In this document: positions 34,990 through 46,539 of the stretch, piece after piece | Layout of the letters: every line of letters starts with the position of its first letter | Position numbering within the stretch: position 1 is the stretch's first letter | Assembly (NCBI GenBank): GCA_021904315.1 | Contig: CM038925.1 | Span: forward strand, 9,178,501 to 9,242,500 | Origin: Sphagnum magellanicum | Taxonomy: Eukaryota > Streptophyta > Sphagnopsida > Sphagnales > Sphagnaceae | Length of the DNA: 64,000 nucleotides | Reading direction: 5' to 3' | Made by a program: the position numbers and the translations under genes | The notes under the pieces: model-generated | Database searches by the model: none | Seen by the model: only the letters and a program-made list of their open reading frames with translations | Told to the model about the DNA's origin: nothing

Positions 34990-37900
34990 ATGTCGAATGC
35001 CACAACCCCATCATCTGCTCCTGTGTACCCCATCATCAAATCGACTGCATGCTTGGGCAGACATCTAGCTCGCAGGTTGGTGGAAATTGGGTGCACGGAT
35101 GTTTTCTCAGTGCCGGGAGATTTTAACCTCATCTTGTTGGATCATCTGTTGGCGGAGCCAGGACTAAACAACATCGGTTGCTGCAACGAGATCAATGCCG
35201 GCTATGCCGCGGATGGGTACGCCAGATGGAAGGGTGTGGGAGCCGTGGTGGTCACCTTCACCGTCGGGGGTCTGAGCGTCATCAACTCCATCGCCGGAGC
35301 TTACAGTGAGAACCTGCCGCTCATTTGCATCGTGGGTGGTCCCAACTCCAACGATTTCGGCAGTAACCGGATCTTGCATCACACTATCGGCATTCCTGAT
35401 TTCAGTCAGGAATTTCGTTGTTTCCAGACTGTGACATGCTACCAGGCAATGTCTTTTCTTTTCCAAAACCCTCTTTTCATTTTGCAAGTTACCACTTCAG
35501 ATCCACATCATTGCCAGTGCCCTTGCTTCTTTCTGCTTACTAGAGATCTGCGGAAATCTTCTTAGTGTAGTTGTAGTAATAGGTCAGTGGGCATTTCTTA
35601 CTTTTTTTCTCATGACACTCAGCTGTGTGAAGCCCTTTGGGGTGGGCTTTATGGGAATTGAACTTGTGCTCAGCTCCGCCTCTTGGGGCCCTTATTCCTA
35701 TAAAGCCCTCCCTCCCCTTTGGACTTTACCCTACATGTAAAGACTTGCTGAAATTTTCTTTTAGTGTATGTATTTGGATGGCATGTTCTACACCGAAAAT
35801 TGACTTATAAGAAATCGCAGGGCATTCTGTTTTATGAAGGTATCTCCTGTTTTTCTAGTGTGATGTTCAGTCTTGTTTTGTTGGAGGTATCTTCCATTTT
35901 TTCACAAATTTTGGCAGGTCTTTATGCGGGGGTAAGGCCTGAGGTTGAGGGCATTACCAAAAGCAGGTTCATGCTTGGCTACTGTCTTGTGCAGTCCCTT
36001 CTTTCTGGCAATGCCCTGGCCCTCTGGCCTTACCCCTACACATAAATTTTGGAGCTGCTGGTTGAAGCTAAACTCTGTGCACTAAATTCTGCAAGCACAA
36101 TGAAACTTACATGGAGCATGGCAGGGCCAATTCTATCGTTTCTTTTTATCGTGGTGGCAACAGGCGATCATAAACTGCTTGGACAACGCACATGAACAAA
36201 TCGACAAAGCTGTTTCTGCATGCCTGAAAGAGAGCAAGCCTGTGTACATCAGCGTGAGCTGCAACCTCGCAGGAACAGTGCATCCTTCCTTCACCCGCAG
36301 CGCCATTCCATATGCCATTGCACCACAGTAAGTGAGATTCAGCTCCCACCTCGAAAATCCTCTCCTCCTCTTTTCCCAGATCCAGATCCAGCATGCCATA
36401 TCATTTTTGAATTTTGCATGATATGTTTGCAGCAATGGGTTTTGTTTGGGGCATTTTTCTAAGGTAGCTGCTCTAAGTGGCAAGCTTGTCTTGGAAGATT
36501 TAGTATAGGAGAAGGGGTCGAGCCAGAGCCCCTTCCTTGTTTTGAGGTGTTTATGTATAAGGGCAGTGGCCCAAGTTATAAGGGTCTTAGTAGCCCAAAT
36601 GACAGGCACCAAAACACAAGTGCAAAGTGCCCTACCCTTCTCTAGTGTAAAAACCTGCCCTTTTCCGAGGATGTGCGATTCCACAGATTTCTTCCATTTC
36701 GTAAGACCCTGGAAGATTTCTTCTATTGCATAAGTTCCTGGAAGATTGTTGTGGAGTTCTTGCTCCCAACAATGGTCATCTAAAATATGCTACAAAAATT
36801 AGGACAGGTTTGTATGCATGCATGCATTTAATAACCCATTCCCCCAGAACTGTCAATACATATATGACCAGGACTTGGCTTAAATTTAAGACCTACATTG
36901 TTGGTGAATTTGTGTTTTTTAAAAAATAAACTCAATTGATTTCTTGGTGAATTTTTCTACAAAAAAGTGGGAATCTCAATAACGTATTCTCCTATTATTT
37001 TCTCTTTTTTGCCAAGTTGCCAAAAAAACTTACCACTTTAAAAATGTTGTTCATAGCAATGTCTTGTTTGTGGGGGCAAAATTTTCCATTTTTTGGACCT
37101 GAAACAGGTGATTTCAACACACAAAGAGTTATTGTGAAAGAAATGGCACTAAATCGCCAGATTTTGAGTTTTTACAAAAATTGCAAAATTTCTACAAATA
37201 GGTTCCCAGTAGATTCTTAAAACTTCTTACTTTCATGTCTTTATCTATAGCCAAATTTGGGTGGATCACAAAATTGGAGGAAAAAAACCCCTGGTTGGTA
37301 GAGAGTGTAAGTTCTTAACATCCTAGATTTTGTGTAACTTTGGAACAATCTTTTCTTTTACTGGCCAAAAAGAAAAAATTAAGAATTGAAAAAATGAAAT
37401 GAAATGATTTTGAAATGTTTCAATTGCCAAAAAGATAAAATCTAAAAAATTACCAACATTCTATCATTTTTGGTAAATAGCCAAAAGCTTGAAAGGATGA
37501 TGAAATATGTGTACTTTCTATATGGTTAATAGCAGTGTTGGGCGGTTCTCACTTTTTGGAACCAATGGGTGAAGGGTAAGATATATGTATATCCTTGATC
37601 GATGGTTCTCAAAATCAAAGAACCGGTTGTGACCCTTGTCCAAAGAAGTTTTGACCATTTATTGGGGTTCTAAAGAAATCAAAGAATTAGGTCAAACAAC
37701 TTTCCCTAAACCGTCTGGTAGTTGGCAGTTCTTTCATGAGAATCACTAGTTTTTTTTGAAAATTTTCAATAGCCAAAATATTAAAGAACTGGAATTAAAG
37801 GTTTTGAGATTCCCAAAATCTTTCCAAAAACCAGAACCGGAGGTTTTTAAATTTCTAACATTAAAAAAACCTGGAAAAAAATCGAAGAGCCACCCAATAC

Positions 37901-40900
37901 GGGTTGATAGCCAGATTTGGCTAAATCTCCCTATGGGTACCAAAATGAAGTGATTTTTGAGGGTTAGAAATAATTTTATTCTGACCCAAAAAAAAAAGGT
38001 TTCAACTCACCAGACTTCTAAAACAAGTTCCAATAGGTAGCCAAAATATAAAAAGATTCTTAAAAATTTCTAATTTCATATTTGGTCTATAGCCAAATTT
38101 GACTTAAATCTTCTTGTAAATGATTGCCAATTTGGCTACACCAGAAAATTGAAAATAAAACCCTAGTTTCAATCTCAAAAATAAAATAGTAAAAAATCAC
38201 CAGGTTTTCATATCTGGTTTCAGTAAGTATTTGAAAGTATGGATGTATGATTCAAGATTTGTACTTCATATTTGGTTTATAGTCAAATTTGGCTAAATCT
38301 TCCTATGGGTTCCAAAATGAAACAATATTTTAAGGTTTCAGTCAATGTTTTTTTTTTTTGGCAAATTTTTGCACAATGGCAACAAAAAATATATATATTA
38401 AAGTATAAATTGAAAAAAATCTAAAAAATTGAAAAAAAATCATCAAGCCTTTCAAAAGCACAAAATAGAAAAAAATAATCTTGGTATCAATCTCCCCAGA
38501 AAAATAATACATTAGAAATCGCCATTTTTGGCGATTTTTAATATTTGGTTTAAGTAGCCAAAAGTATGAAATGAAAATTAAGGATTTGTATTTCATATCT
38601 GGTTTATAGTCGGATTTGGCTAAATCTTTCTATAGTTGATGATTGCCACTTTCGTCACACTTCCCATGGATGATCCCCACTTTTGTTACATCTTCCCATG
38701 GATGATTTCCACTTTGGCTACATCTATTCATGGATGATCGCCACTTTCGTTACATGATTGCCACTTTTGCTACATCTTCCTATGGATAATCACCACTTGT
38801 GATCATCCATAGGAAGACTTAACAAAAGTGGCAATCCTCCATGGGAAGATGTAACTTACATCTTCCCATGGATGATCACCACTTTGGCTACATCTTCCCA
38901 TGGATGATTGCCACTTTTGCTACATCTTCCCATGGATGATCACATGATGAAATTCCCCCAAACCCCCCCCCAAAAAAAACAGAAAGAAAAGAAGAAAGAG
39001 AAGCTTGAGAAATGCTGGAAAAGCTTCTGATTTTTTGAGCTTTCCTCATTGTGCAGTATGAGCAACCAGGGATCTCTAGAAGCAGCAGTTGCTGCAGCAG
39101 TGAAATTTCTGGACCAGTCTGTGAAACCAGTCTTAGTTGGAGGTCCGAAGTTGCGATTAGGGAAAGCCAAAGAGGCGTTCCACAAATTGGTAGAAGCATC
39201 AGGATACGCATATGCGACAATGCCGTCAGCCAAAGGAATGGTGCTAGAGACCCATCCCAGGTTCATCGGCACGTACTGGGGAGTCGTTAGTTCTCCATTT
39301 TGCTTGGAGATTGTGGAATCCTCGGATGCCTATATTTTTGCAGGACCCATTTTCAATGATTATAGCTCAGTTGGTTACTCGCTTTTGCTGAAGAAGGATC
39401 ACATGATTGTCGTCAATCCTGATCGAGTTATCATCCAAGGAACCCAAGAATTCGGGTGTGTGCTGATGAAAGATTTCCTGGAGCTTCTTGCCACCAAAGT
39501 GACGAGAAACCCTAATTCCTATGATAATTACAAGCGCATCTTCATCCCTGAAGGCGAAGTTCCTAAAGCTGAGCCTCATGACCCTCTTCGTGTCAACATT
39601 CTCTTCAAGCATATTCAGGTCTTGCCTAACTTGCCCCTAACTTGCTTGAAGATCTTTTAAGTATTTTATTCAAGTAATTTGCCTATCCTGCATAGTGTAG
39701 AGTAACAGTGGAGGAGCAGGGAGCTCCTGGTGAGATTTTACACTCTGTAATCATACCTCCAAAGACACCAAGAAAAATCTCGAAGGTTTCTACAATCATG
39801 TGAAACAAATCACAAGTTTCTTTTCACTTGACATTATGAGGTCACTTCTCCTATGCATGTCACTATTGGTCTCTTACAATTTGGTAAGATCCCCAAGAGT
39901 TTGGCATCATCGGTCATGTGATTGTAAGATCACTCTTATTGAAAAAGAGGTGGGAATTTTTTCTTTTGGGTTTCTTTATATTTAAGAGATGGGCTCCAAA
40001 TGGGCCCCTTCCTCCTTTTGAGATGCTCTCTGGACCCAGCTTGGTCTGGCTAGCATCTAAAATTCAGAGATGGACCCATTTAGATCCCTTCTTTTACAGT
40101 TTGTGCCTTCCATTTATAGTAGATGGGAAGCGCAGTTGTAGTACCTTCAATCTTTAAAACCCTGTTTACCCTGTTTGTAAACAGACAAGGGTTATAGTAT
40201 TAGTGTGGAAAATCTCCACAAATGTACAGGGTTTTTAATAGGCTTTTGCCTAGGGGTGGAAAAAAAAAAGCCTATGTGACCAATGAGATTGTTCAAATTG
40301 GTGCCTTGAATTCTTATTAAGAGCAGCCTTGATTAACTAGTAGGTACTTAAATGTTGCATGTCTTTTACATGTGGCCTATACAAAAGACATGCAAATTGC
40401 AGAGAACTTTTAACAAGAATTTGAAGCTTTGAACACATGCTTTTCTGATTTTATGGAGAGGTGCTCAAGCCCTAACATTTTCATATACAATTTCAGCCTT
40501 GCAACCTCTTCCTCATATTAACAACAGAGGGTTTTGGCACATTACTTGTGCTGTTTGTTTTAGTTGGATTCACTATTGGAGAGATGGTGTTGTGCAGACC
40601 CTGCTGTCCAAGGACACAGCAGTGCTAGCTGAGACAGGGGACTCCTGGTTCAACTGTCAGAAACTGAAGCTGCCTGAAGGCTGTGGGTGAGCTTGGCTTC
40701 TCACTATTTGTTCCCTGCTATGCAAAATCAGATTATGAACTATCAATCTTCAAGCGATTTATTTCCATTCTCATTGACAAAATGTAGCTTTGGTCTTAAA
40801 ATTGCACTTCAATTAATTATTCCATTTTTTTCTCTTTCCGTACATAGTCAATCTCTTTCTGTTTTCTATGCACATTTTCCAGGCTTTAATTTCTATTCAT

Positions 40901-42297
40901 GTTTCTATACCCCAATTGCCCAATTTCAAAGATTGCCATACCAGTATCAGGCACTCCTGATTCACTGTGTAGACACGAAAAATTGCAGCACATGCACACA
41001 AAACCCCACAGGTCCACATTGATGAATTCTGTGGCAGCCAGATGTAGTAGTTGTAGTTCTGGCAATTTCTGTAAAACATGCATCAATGTGTACAAACCAC
41101 TAGATGTGCATTGTACACCCACATCAAAGAATCACAATTTGCACATAAATACACTAATATGTACAAAGACATATGTGTGCACCCATATCAAAAGAATGTC
41201 CTCCAATTCAAGGATGTCCACTGAGAAATAGGAAAAAACCCAACAATTCTGTTAAAATTGAAGTAGCTGAATCCTTCACAGTCAGAAGCCTGGGTGTTTG
41301 AGAATTCAGAGAATGTGGTGTGCAGCTATGAGTTTCAGATGCAGTATGGGTCAATAGGATGGTCAGTTGGTGCATTGCTGGGCTATGCACAGGCTCTTGG
41401 AAATGAAAAACGTGTCATTGCTTGCATTGGTGATGGCAGTTTCCAGGTAAACATTTGTTGAATAAATCCTTCACAGTAGTGCCCTTGCAAATTACTTGTG
41501 GTGAAGCATACCATAGTACTCTGAATTTTGAAGATAAAATTGGTAACATTTGTCTTCTTGCAAATGTTCCTCTTCTTCACACAGCATGTGGTGTCTGACT
41601 GGAATGTCCAGGACTTCATCTTTGGTTTCATAATGTTGTATGTCAATGAATATTGTTGGAAACAACAATTTTTAGCACATGGTATGAGCATACACAGGGT
41701 CACGTCAGAGAAGCTAAGTGAAAATATGGAAGGGGAATTTTGGACTACTGCAGGTGACTTGCCAAGATGTATCAACCATGATCCGCATCAATCAAAAAAG
41801 CTTAGTGTTTCTCATCAACAATGGTGGGTACACAATTGAGGTTGAGATCCATGATGGACCTTACAATTTGATAAAAAATTGGAGCTATACAGGTCTCATT
41901 GAAGCTTTCGCAAATGGTGAAGGGAACATATTTACTACAAAGGTGAGGCTGCAAGCATCTTGACATACCACCCAATTTTGACTCTCAGAAAACCGTAAAA
42001 CTCTACACACAATTGGCAAGTTCCCTTTTGTGTCTTTGGCTCTCACTCAAACTAAAACTTTTGAAGTTTGAGATTTCTCATAACACTCAAAAATGGTCTG
42101 TCTCCTTTGGGCTTTCATGTCAGGTAGCAAATGAAGCAGAATTGATCACAGCAATTACCACTGCCAGTACTACGATGAAGGATGCTTTTTGTTTCATTGA
42201 AGTGATTTGCCACAAAGATGATACGAGTAAAGAGCTGTTGGAATGGGGGTCACGTGTGTCAGCTGCAAATGGTAGACCCCCACAGACATATGCATGA
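34990..42297 (+). CDS. PDC: Pyruvate decarboxylase, seven exons
   Basis: Exons: 34990-35445, 36164-36327, 39057-39618, 40598-40686, 41326-41446, 41754-41942, 42124-42297 (584 residues; every junction keeps phase). The enzyme is the thiamine-diphosphate-dependent decarboxylase that turns pyruvate into acetaldehyde for ethanolic fermentation, in the cytosol. Motifs: [26 protein letters not shown] with the cofactor-activating Glu at 67, [19 protein letters not shown], and the catalytic His pair in RILHHTIG at 130-131. Further on are [37 protein letters not shown], the TPP/Mg motif GDGSFQ (459) to INNGGYTIE (487), and [19 protein letters not shown] near the end. Intron 1 begins with GC (CAG|GCAATG), the only donor that keeps the conserved [12 protein letters not shown] join. 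The frame is open upstream to 34732 without an ATG; 34990 is the first in-frame ATG, so an N-terminal Ser/Ala-rich extension through an upstream spliced exon is possible. Confidence 0.95.
35633..35722 (+). repeat. Fold-back hairpin 1 in PDC intron 1
   Basis: The left arm at 35633-35659 (TTTGGGGTGGGCTTTATGGG in part) pairs with the right arm at 35694-35722 (CCTATAAAGCCCTCCCTCCC in part) around a 34-base loop. The arms match over about 25 positions with a few mismatches or bulges. Confidence 0.65.
35921..36047 (+). repeat. Fold-back hairpin 2 in PDC intron 1
   Basis: The left arm at about 35926-35958 (GGGGGTAAGGCCTGAGG...GGGCATTACC) pairs with the right arm at 36007-36039 (GGCAATGCCC...CTCTGGCCTTACCCC) over some 31 bases with few mismatches, and the outer TTTATG/CATAAA extends the stem. 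The loop is about 48 bases. Size and symmetry resemble a plant miRNA precursor or a small fold-back element. Confidence 0.7.
37215..38640 (+). repeat. Ladder of diverged repeats in PDC intron 2
   Basis: A motif of the form TGGTTTATAGTCAAATTTGG followed by CTAAATCTTCCTATGGG recurs near 37240, 37900, 38085, 38275 and 38600 with increasing likeness to the right. The last copy runs into the 32-bp minisatellite, whose unit CATCTTCC(C/T)ATGGATGAT looks derived from it. Confidence 0.6.
38640..38945 (+). repeat. 32-bp minisatellite with an inverted middle, PDC intron 2
   Basis: The unit is about 32 bp, CATCTTCCCATGGATGAT followed by (T/C)(G/A)CCACTTT(T/G)GCTA. About nine copies are present. Near 38800-38855 two copies lie in reverse orientation (ATCCATAGGAAGA, CCATGGGAAGATGTAA), so direct units flank inverted ones and the transcript can fold back. 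The array ends about 110 bp before the exon 3 acceptor. Confidence 0.85.
40150..40445 (+). repeat. Dispersed repeat family R2, copy 1, in PDC intron 3
   Basis: It shares GTTATAGTATTAGTGT, TGCCTAGGGGTG, TTGTTCAAATTGGTGC and TTGCATG with the copy at 54.4-54.8 kb, in the same order and orientation. I do not recognise the family. Confidence 0.7.
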
Positions 42298-42730
42298 TCA
42301 CAACAACTGTTTGTGTGAAACTCTCTAAGAGAGAGCGAGTACCTTCCTTTCTTCAAAGCTCTACAGCAAAAAAATTGCAGCAGCAATTCATCATGCCAAA
42401 GTTTTTTTGGGGATGTCCATCTTTGCTGCAAAGATTCATCAGCAATTTAGCTGCATTCATCTTCAGAACACAAATGTGAAGAAATGGAAGAAGAGATCAA
42501 TTTCTTCCTCATTGGTCTCATAAGTTTAAATCATGAACTTTCAGTTTTAGTAGTCTTCATTTTTGCAGTGTTAGACCCAAAACAGAGGCCGATGATTTTT
42601 ATTCTCTTAAGGGAGACAATTGGGCAATGCCCATCATCATATCCAATAACTTTGAATCTCTTTATAAAACTGAAAGCATCACCTACATCTGAAAGCATCT
42701 TTGTTAGCTGATTTAGTCTACTTAAAGGTA

Positions 42731-42915
42731 AACCCTAAACCCTAAACCTAGCTGGGCTATAGTGAACCCACCTCACCAACACACTAGTTAGTTGTTCTAT
42801 CCATTAGATGTGGCCATTTTTTTCATCATGTATTTGTTCCCCAGCTAACCAAAGATGGTTAGTTAGGGTGGTTAGTTGAGTTAGTGTATTCAAAGCTCCT
42901 ACCTAGTTGTAGTTT
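42731..42915 (-). repeat. Dispersed repeat family R1, copy 2, with telomere-like flank
   Basis: On the minus strand it reads AACTAACCACC, GGTTAGCTGGGGAACA and then GTGGGTTCACTATAGCC, as in the other R1 copies. It is followed immediately by TTTAGGGTTTAGGGTTTA (plus strand 42731-42748). About 115 bp downstream of the PDC conserved C terminus region lies other noncoding sequence, so the copy is in the PDC 3' flank. Confidence 0.65.
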
Positions 42916-42959
42916 TTTTTTTGGTGGAAATTTCTTGGTACTTTTCTTCAATCCTCCTC

Positions 42960-43095
42960 TTCATACTAACTGCTTCCCTACTATTAACTACTTATCTACC
43001 TACTAACTACCAACCTATTATCTACTAACTATCACCCTACTACCTACTAATTACCTACCTACTTGATACTACTTGCCTACCTTAGGCTTCTACTC
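42960..43095 (-). repeat. TACCTACTAACTAC-type minisatellite
   Basis: Imperfect tandem copies of CTACCTACTAACTACC. This is the reverse complement of the GTAGGTAG theme beside R1 copy 1 at 15.84 kb. Confidence 0.75.
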
Positions 43096-44935
43096 ACTCA
43101 CATGGCCCTACCAATTACCCCCTAAACGTACTAATAAACCTATTGATGTGAAAATATTGAATGCCATCACTGTAACAAGCAGGTATTGCAAAAACCTTGC
43201 ACATTCCTCCACTTGAGTAATTTTCAACAGTTTGATGATAATATAAGGTGGATCTTAAATGCAAGTATTGCATAAAGCTATATTACAAAATTATCAACCA
43301 TCATTTAAGTATGGGCTTAAACAAAAGGTGTGTAGCAAAATGTAATATTTTCATATAATATTAAAAACTTAAATTGGCAATGGGAAATACTTAAAGTAGC
43401 TATAGTGTAATGCTTTCATTGTTAAATTTTTTTTTTGGGACTTTTTATTATTTTGTAATTTTTTTTCTTTTTTCCTTTTGGCCTTTTTAAAAATTCTTAT
43501 TAGATAATTCTTTTTCTTTTTTCTTCTTGTTTTAAATTCTCTTTCGTTTTCTTCTTTCAATTCTAGATTCAATATGTACTATCTAAATGTAGAACAAAAG
43601 TGCATGCACATGTATTGTAGGTTTGGTGCAAATAAATAGTGCATAATATTTTCTAACCCATGTGTGGGTATTACAAGTTTAGCCACATAACATGATGTAG
43701 TTTTCCATAATTATGCAATTATTACACATTCAACTATATGTTTATTGAGCTTTTTAAGCTTTCAACCTTACTATCAACTACAAGCTTTCACCAAAAGATC
43801 ATTGACTAGGCCAAAATGTGACCTTGTCAACAATTGCAAAAACACAAATGAACACCAAGATGAGGAAGGTGAGTTTGGTTGAAGCTAACCTCATTGTCAT
43901 CTCCACCCAAAACCAAAAAACAAGAAAAAGGGTGGGGGGGGGGGGGGAGGGGAGGAGAAGAAAATGAAAATTAAGAGGTGAGCTTTGGCCCCCCATTGAC
44001 ACTTTTTTAAAAAAATCATAATAAAAAGAAGAAGACAATGAGGCTGAACTTGGCTAAACTCAACCCCATTATAGTGACTGCCCAAAACCAAAAGTGAGAA
44101 AAACCAAAGAAGAAGAAATTGAAGCAATGTCATGAGAAGAAAAATAAGATAAGCTTTAACCTCACAAAACAACAACTAGACAACATGAAAGTTGAGGTTG
44201 GTTGAACTTGACATTGCTGACATCTCCACCCAAAAAACCAAAAACAAAAAAAATAGAAGATGAAGCACAAGGATAAAAGTAAATAAATAAGCACAAGAAG
44301 GAGAAGAAGATTTATTAAAAGAATAAGATTCCAACAAGTAGTAGAAGAAGAAGAGACAACAATGTTGTTATGAGCAGCTTAGCTCCTCGCAATGACATTT
44401 TATAAAAAAACTTTCAAAACAATGAGTGATCACATCGAAGGCCTTTGGAGCTTACATGAAGGAAATTTTTAAGCTTGGAGATGGTTGGAGCAAAGTGAGC
44501 TTGGATCAAGCTTGGAGATAATTAATTAGAGCTTGAAGCAAAGCTTTAAGTTCGAACAACAAAAGCGATTACATAAACAAACAAAAAAGAATGGGGTTGT
44601 GAGGGGTAAGTAGGTAGAAGCTCAAATCAATCAGCACAGCCTGAAGCTTGTCCTGATTTTGCCTTGTCATAACATAGACCACTAACATGTCACTTGTGTC
44701 ATTACTTGAGATGCATTTGTGAGCATCACAGAAGAGGGGTCAGATGGTGCTTAACAAGGGTGCCACCAATTCACAGTACTCCAATAGATGATCCCCAACA
44801 AGGCACTAAATGAAACTCTGGGTCCAATTTCACGGCCCTTAAAGTTAAAGCAAGCTGATTTGTTATTCCTTGCAGTTAGTTGTATGCAAGTGATGTCAAA
44901 CACATGATGGTTCTGGATGCCATTAATTGCGCTTA
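43096..44935. other. Gene-free stretch with a G-tract
   Basis: No gene recognised. A G-run at 43934-43947 within a wider G-rich block (43930-43956) stands out, as do purine-rich GAAGAAG stretches at 44110 and 44300-44355. Confidence 0.45.
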
Positions 44936-45305
44936 GAGCACCTCCACCGGTGCTCCATATGTCACTCTGGATAATAAAATTAAATGTCTAAGTTTAGCTG
45001 TTTTTTTTTTTGGCAACCCCACAAATAAAACTGTAACTGGAACTACATATATGTGGGACTACGAATAGCAAACCACCTGGAGCAATCATTATGATCGACC
45101 AATCAGAAATCCTGAGCTGCAGTCACGTCCAATTTATTACACTTTTTTTTGGAGGTGCACAACTGTGTTGCGGCCACGGCACGGCAAGCTGCACGAATTT
45201 CGCGCAGAAAAACCAATTTCCTTAGCTAAACTGGCACATTTTGACTTTTTAACAATAAATTTTACTATCTGGAGTCACATACTGAGCACCGGTGGAGATG
45301 TTCTC
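44936..45305. mobile_element. MITE-like element with terminal inverted repeats
   Basis: The left end begins GAGCACCTCCACCGGTGCTC (44936-44955). The right end (45284-45305) is its inverted partner GAGCACCGGTGGAGATGTTC. The inverted match continues inward through ATGTCACTCTGGAT.A.TAAAAT for about 60 bases with some mismatches. The 370-bp element has no coding capacity. The terminus resembles GAGCATCTCCACCGG-type ends of plant MITEs; a target duplication could not be settled, so the superfamily is open. Confidence 0.7.
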
Positions 45306-45844
45306 AGTAGGCAAATTACTTATTATCTGCATTAACATAGCTCTGGTTTTGGTTGATTCCGATTATTCTGAGGAAGAAACAACCTTGCATACTTGGATAG
45401 CAAGAAACCACTAATTGGACTCATTGGCTGAGGATCTAAATTTTCCCAACCCAATTGACATAGGTGTTAAGGAAGATTGGTATCTGATTGCTTACATAGA
45501 GTTAGCAGACTTCTCAATGCCTCTTTTGATCAAATACATCATCACTAAGTCATTAAGTTCCCTTTGAGATGCTGCTTCCGAGTTCCAATGCTCTGCCTTC
45601 TCAAAAAACAGAACAACTTTAAAAAATGAAAAACAGAAATAAAACAACACCTACGGCAACAAAAGAGACAATTCCTGAAGGTCTCAAAATCTTTTATTCC
45701 ATGGTAAACAAGGACAATGGCTAAAGAAAAGAAAATGTTCTATGAAGTTCCCAGAAAAATGAACTCTTAGTTCACAACTCCACCATAACACTTGGTGAAC
45801 ATTCCTCAAAATATGGGACCAAATTACAACTATCTACATCCTTA

Positions 45845-46020
45845 TGTTGTCTTCAAACATTATCAACTTATTTAGGTGTGGCCTTTGGGGCTATGGATGT
45901 TGCAATTCTAGGATTATGAATCCAAACATTTCCCACCCCACAAGAATCACAATTTCTCAGCACCTTAATACCCTCTGAATTTTGGGTGCTAAGGTGCTAA
46001 CTTACAACCATAACAATTTA
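45845..46020 (-). repeat. Reverse copy of the 16.3-kb TTTGGATTC repeat
   Basis: On the minus strand 45931-45863 reads AAATGTTTGGATTCATAAT ... GGCCACACCTAAATAAG. Sequence 45930-46020 matches the reverse of 16345-16440 (AAGAATC-CAATTTC, TGAATTTTGG, TAACTTAC-ACCATAACAA). It lies next to R1 copy 3, as at 16 kb, but in the opposite orientation. Confidence 0.7.
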
Positions 46021-46159
46021 GAGGTATAGGGGTAAGGAACCCCATTAAGGGTCTTCCTGGATTTAAGGGCTAAGCCTCGAGGTGCAGCTTTGCTAAGGTA
46101 CTGTACCTTTTCAATTCTGTCAAGGGAGGGAGGAGGCTCTTTCAAATACAAAGACTAAA

Positions 46160-46535
46160 TTTGAAAAGTTCATTACCACTCACTCTGTTGTAGATGAACC
46201 ATGCAACCGAGTTACAAAGTTTGCACCTTGGTCACCTATGCTGTTAACCCCTCTTATTTCCACCTCACACTCCCTAGGCAACTACCTATGCGAGTGTGCC
46301 CATATCATTGTTACGTAGGTAAGGGGTTACTATGTATGTAGGTAGTTGGGTAAACACACTTGGTGGCTACTAGGTAAGTAGATACATGTAGTTGGTTAGC
46401 ACATAGCTAACCACCATGGTTAGGTATGGGACAAGCATACAACAAAGAATTGTTTCCTGTACACATGTCATTCATCCTCCATGGTGTGTTGTGGGTGCTG
46501 GTTCACTCTGGCACCTTTGAAGTTTAGAGTTTAGA
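46160..46535 (+). repeat. Dispersed repeat family R1, copy 3 (longest)
   Basis: It runs from CTCTGTTGTAGATGAACC through CCTTGGTCACCTATG, GTAGGTAGTTGGGTAAAC, CTTGGTGGCTACTAGGTA, GCTAACCACCATGGTTAGG, GGGACAAGCATACAACAAAG, TTCATCCTCCATGG and GCTGGTTCACTCTGGC to GTTTAGAGTTTAGAC. It contains a short palindrome centred on CCATGG and ends in a worn TTTAGRG pair. Confidence 0.7.
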
Positions 46536-46539
46536 CTCA

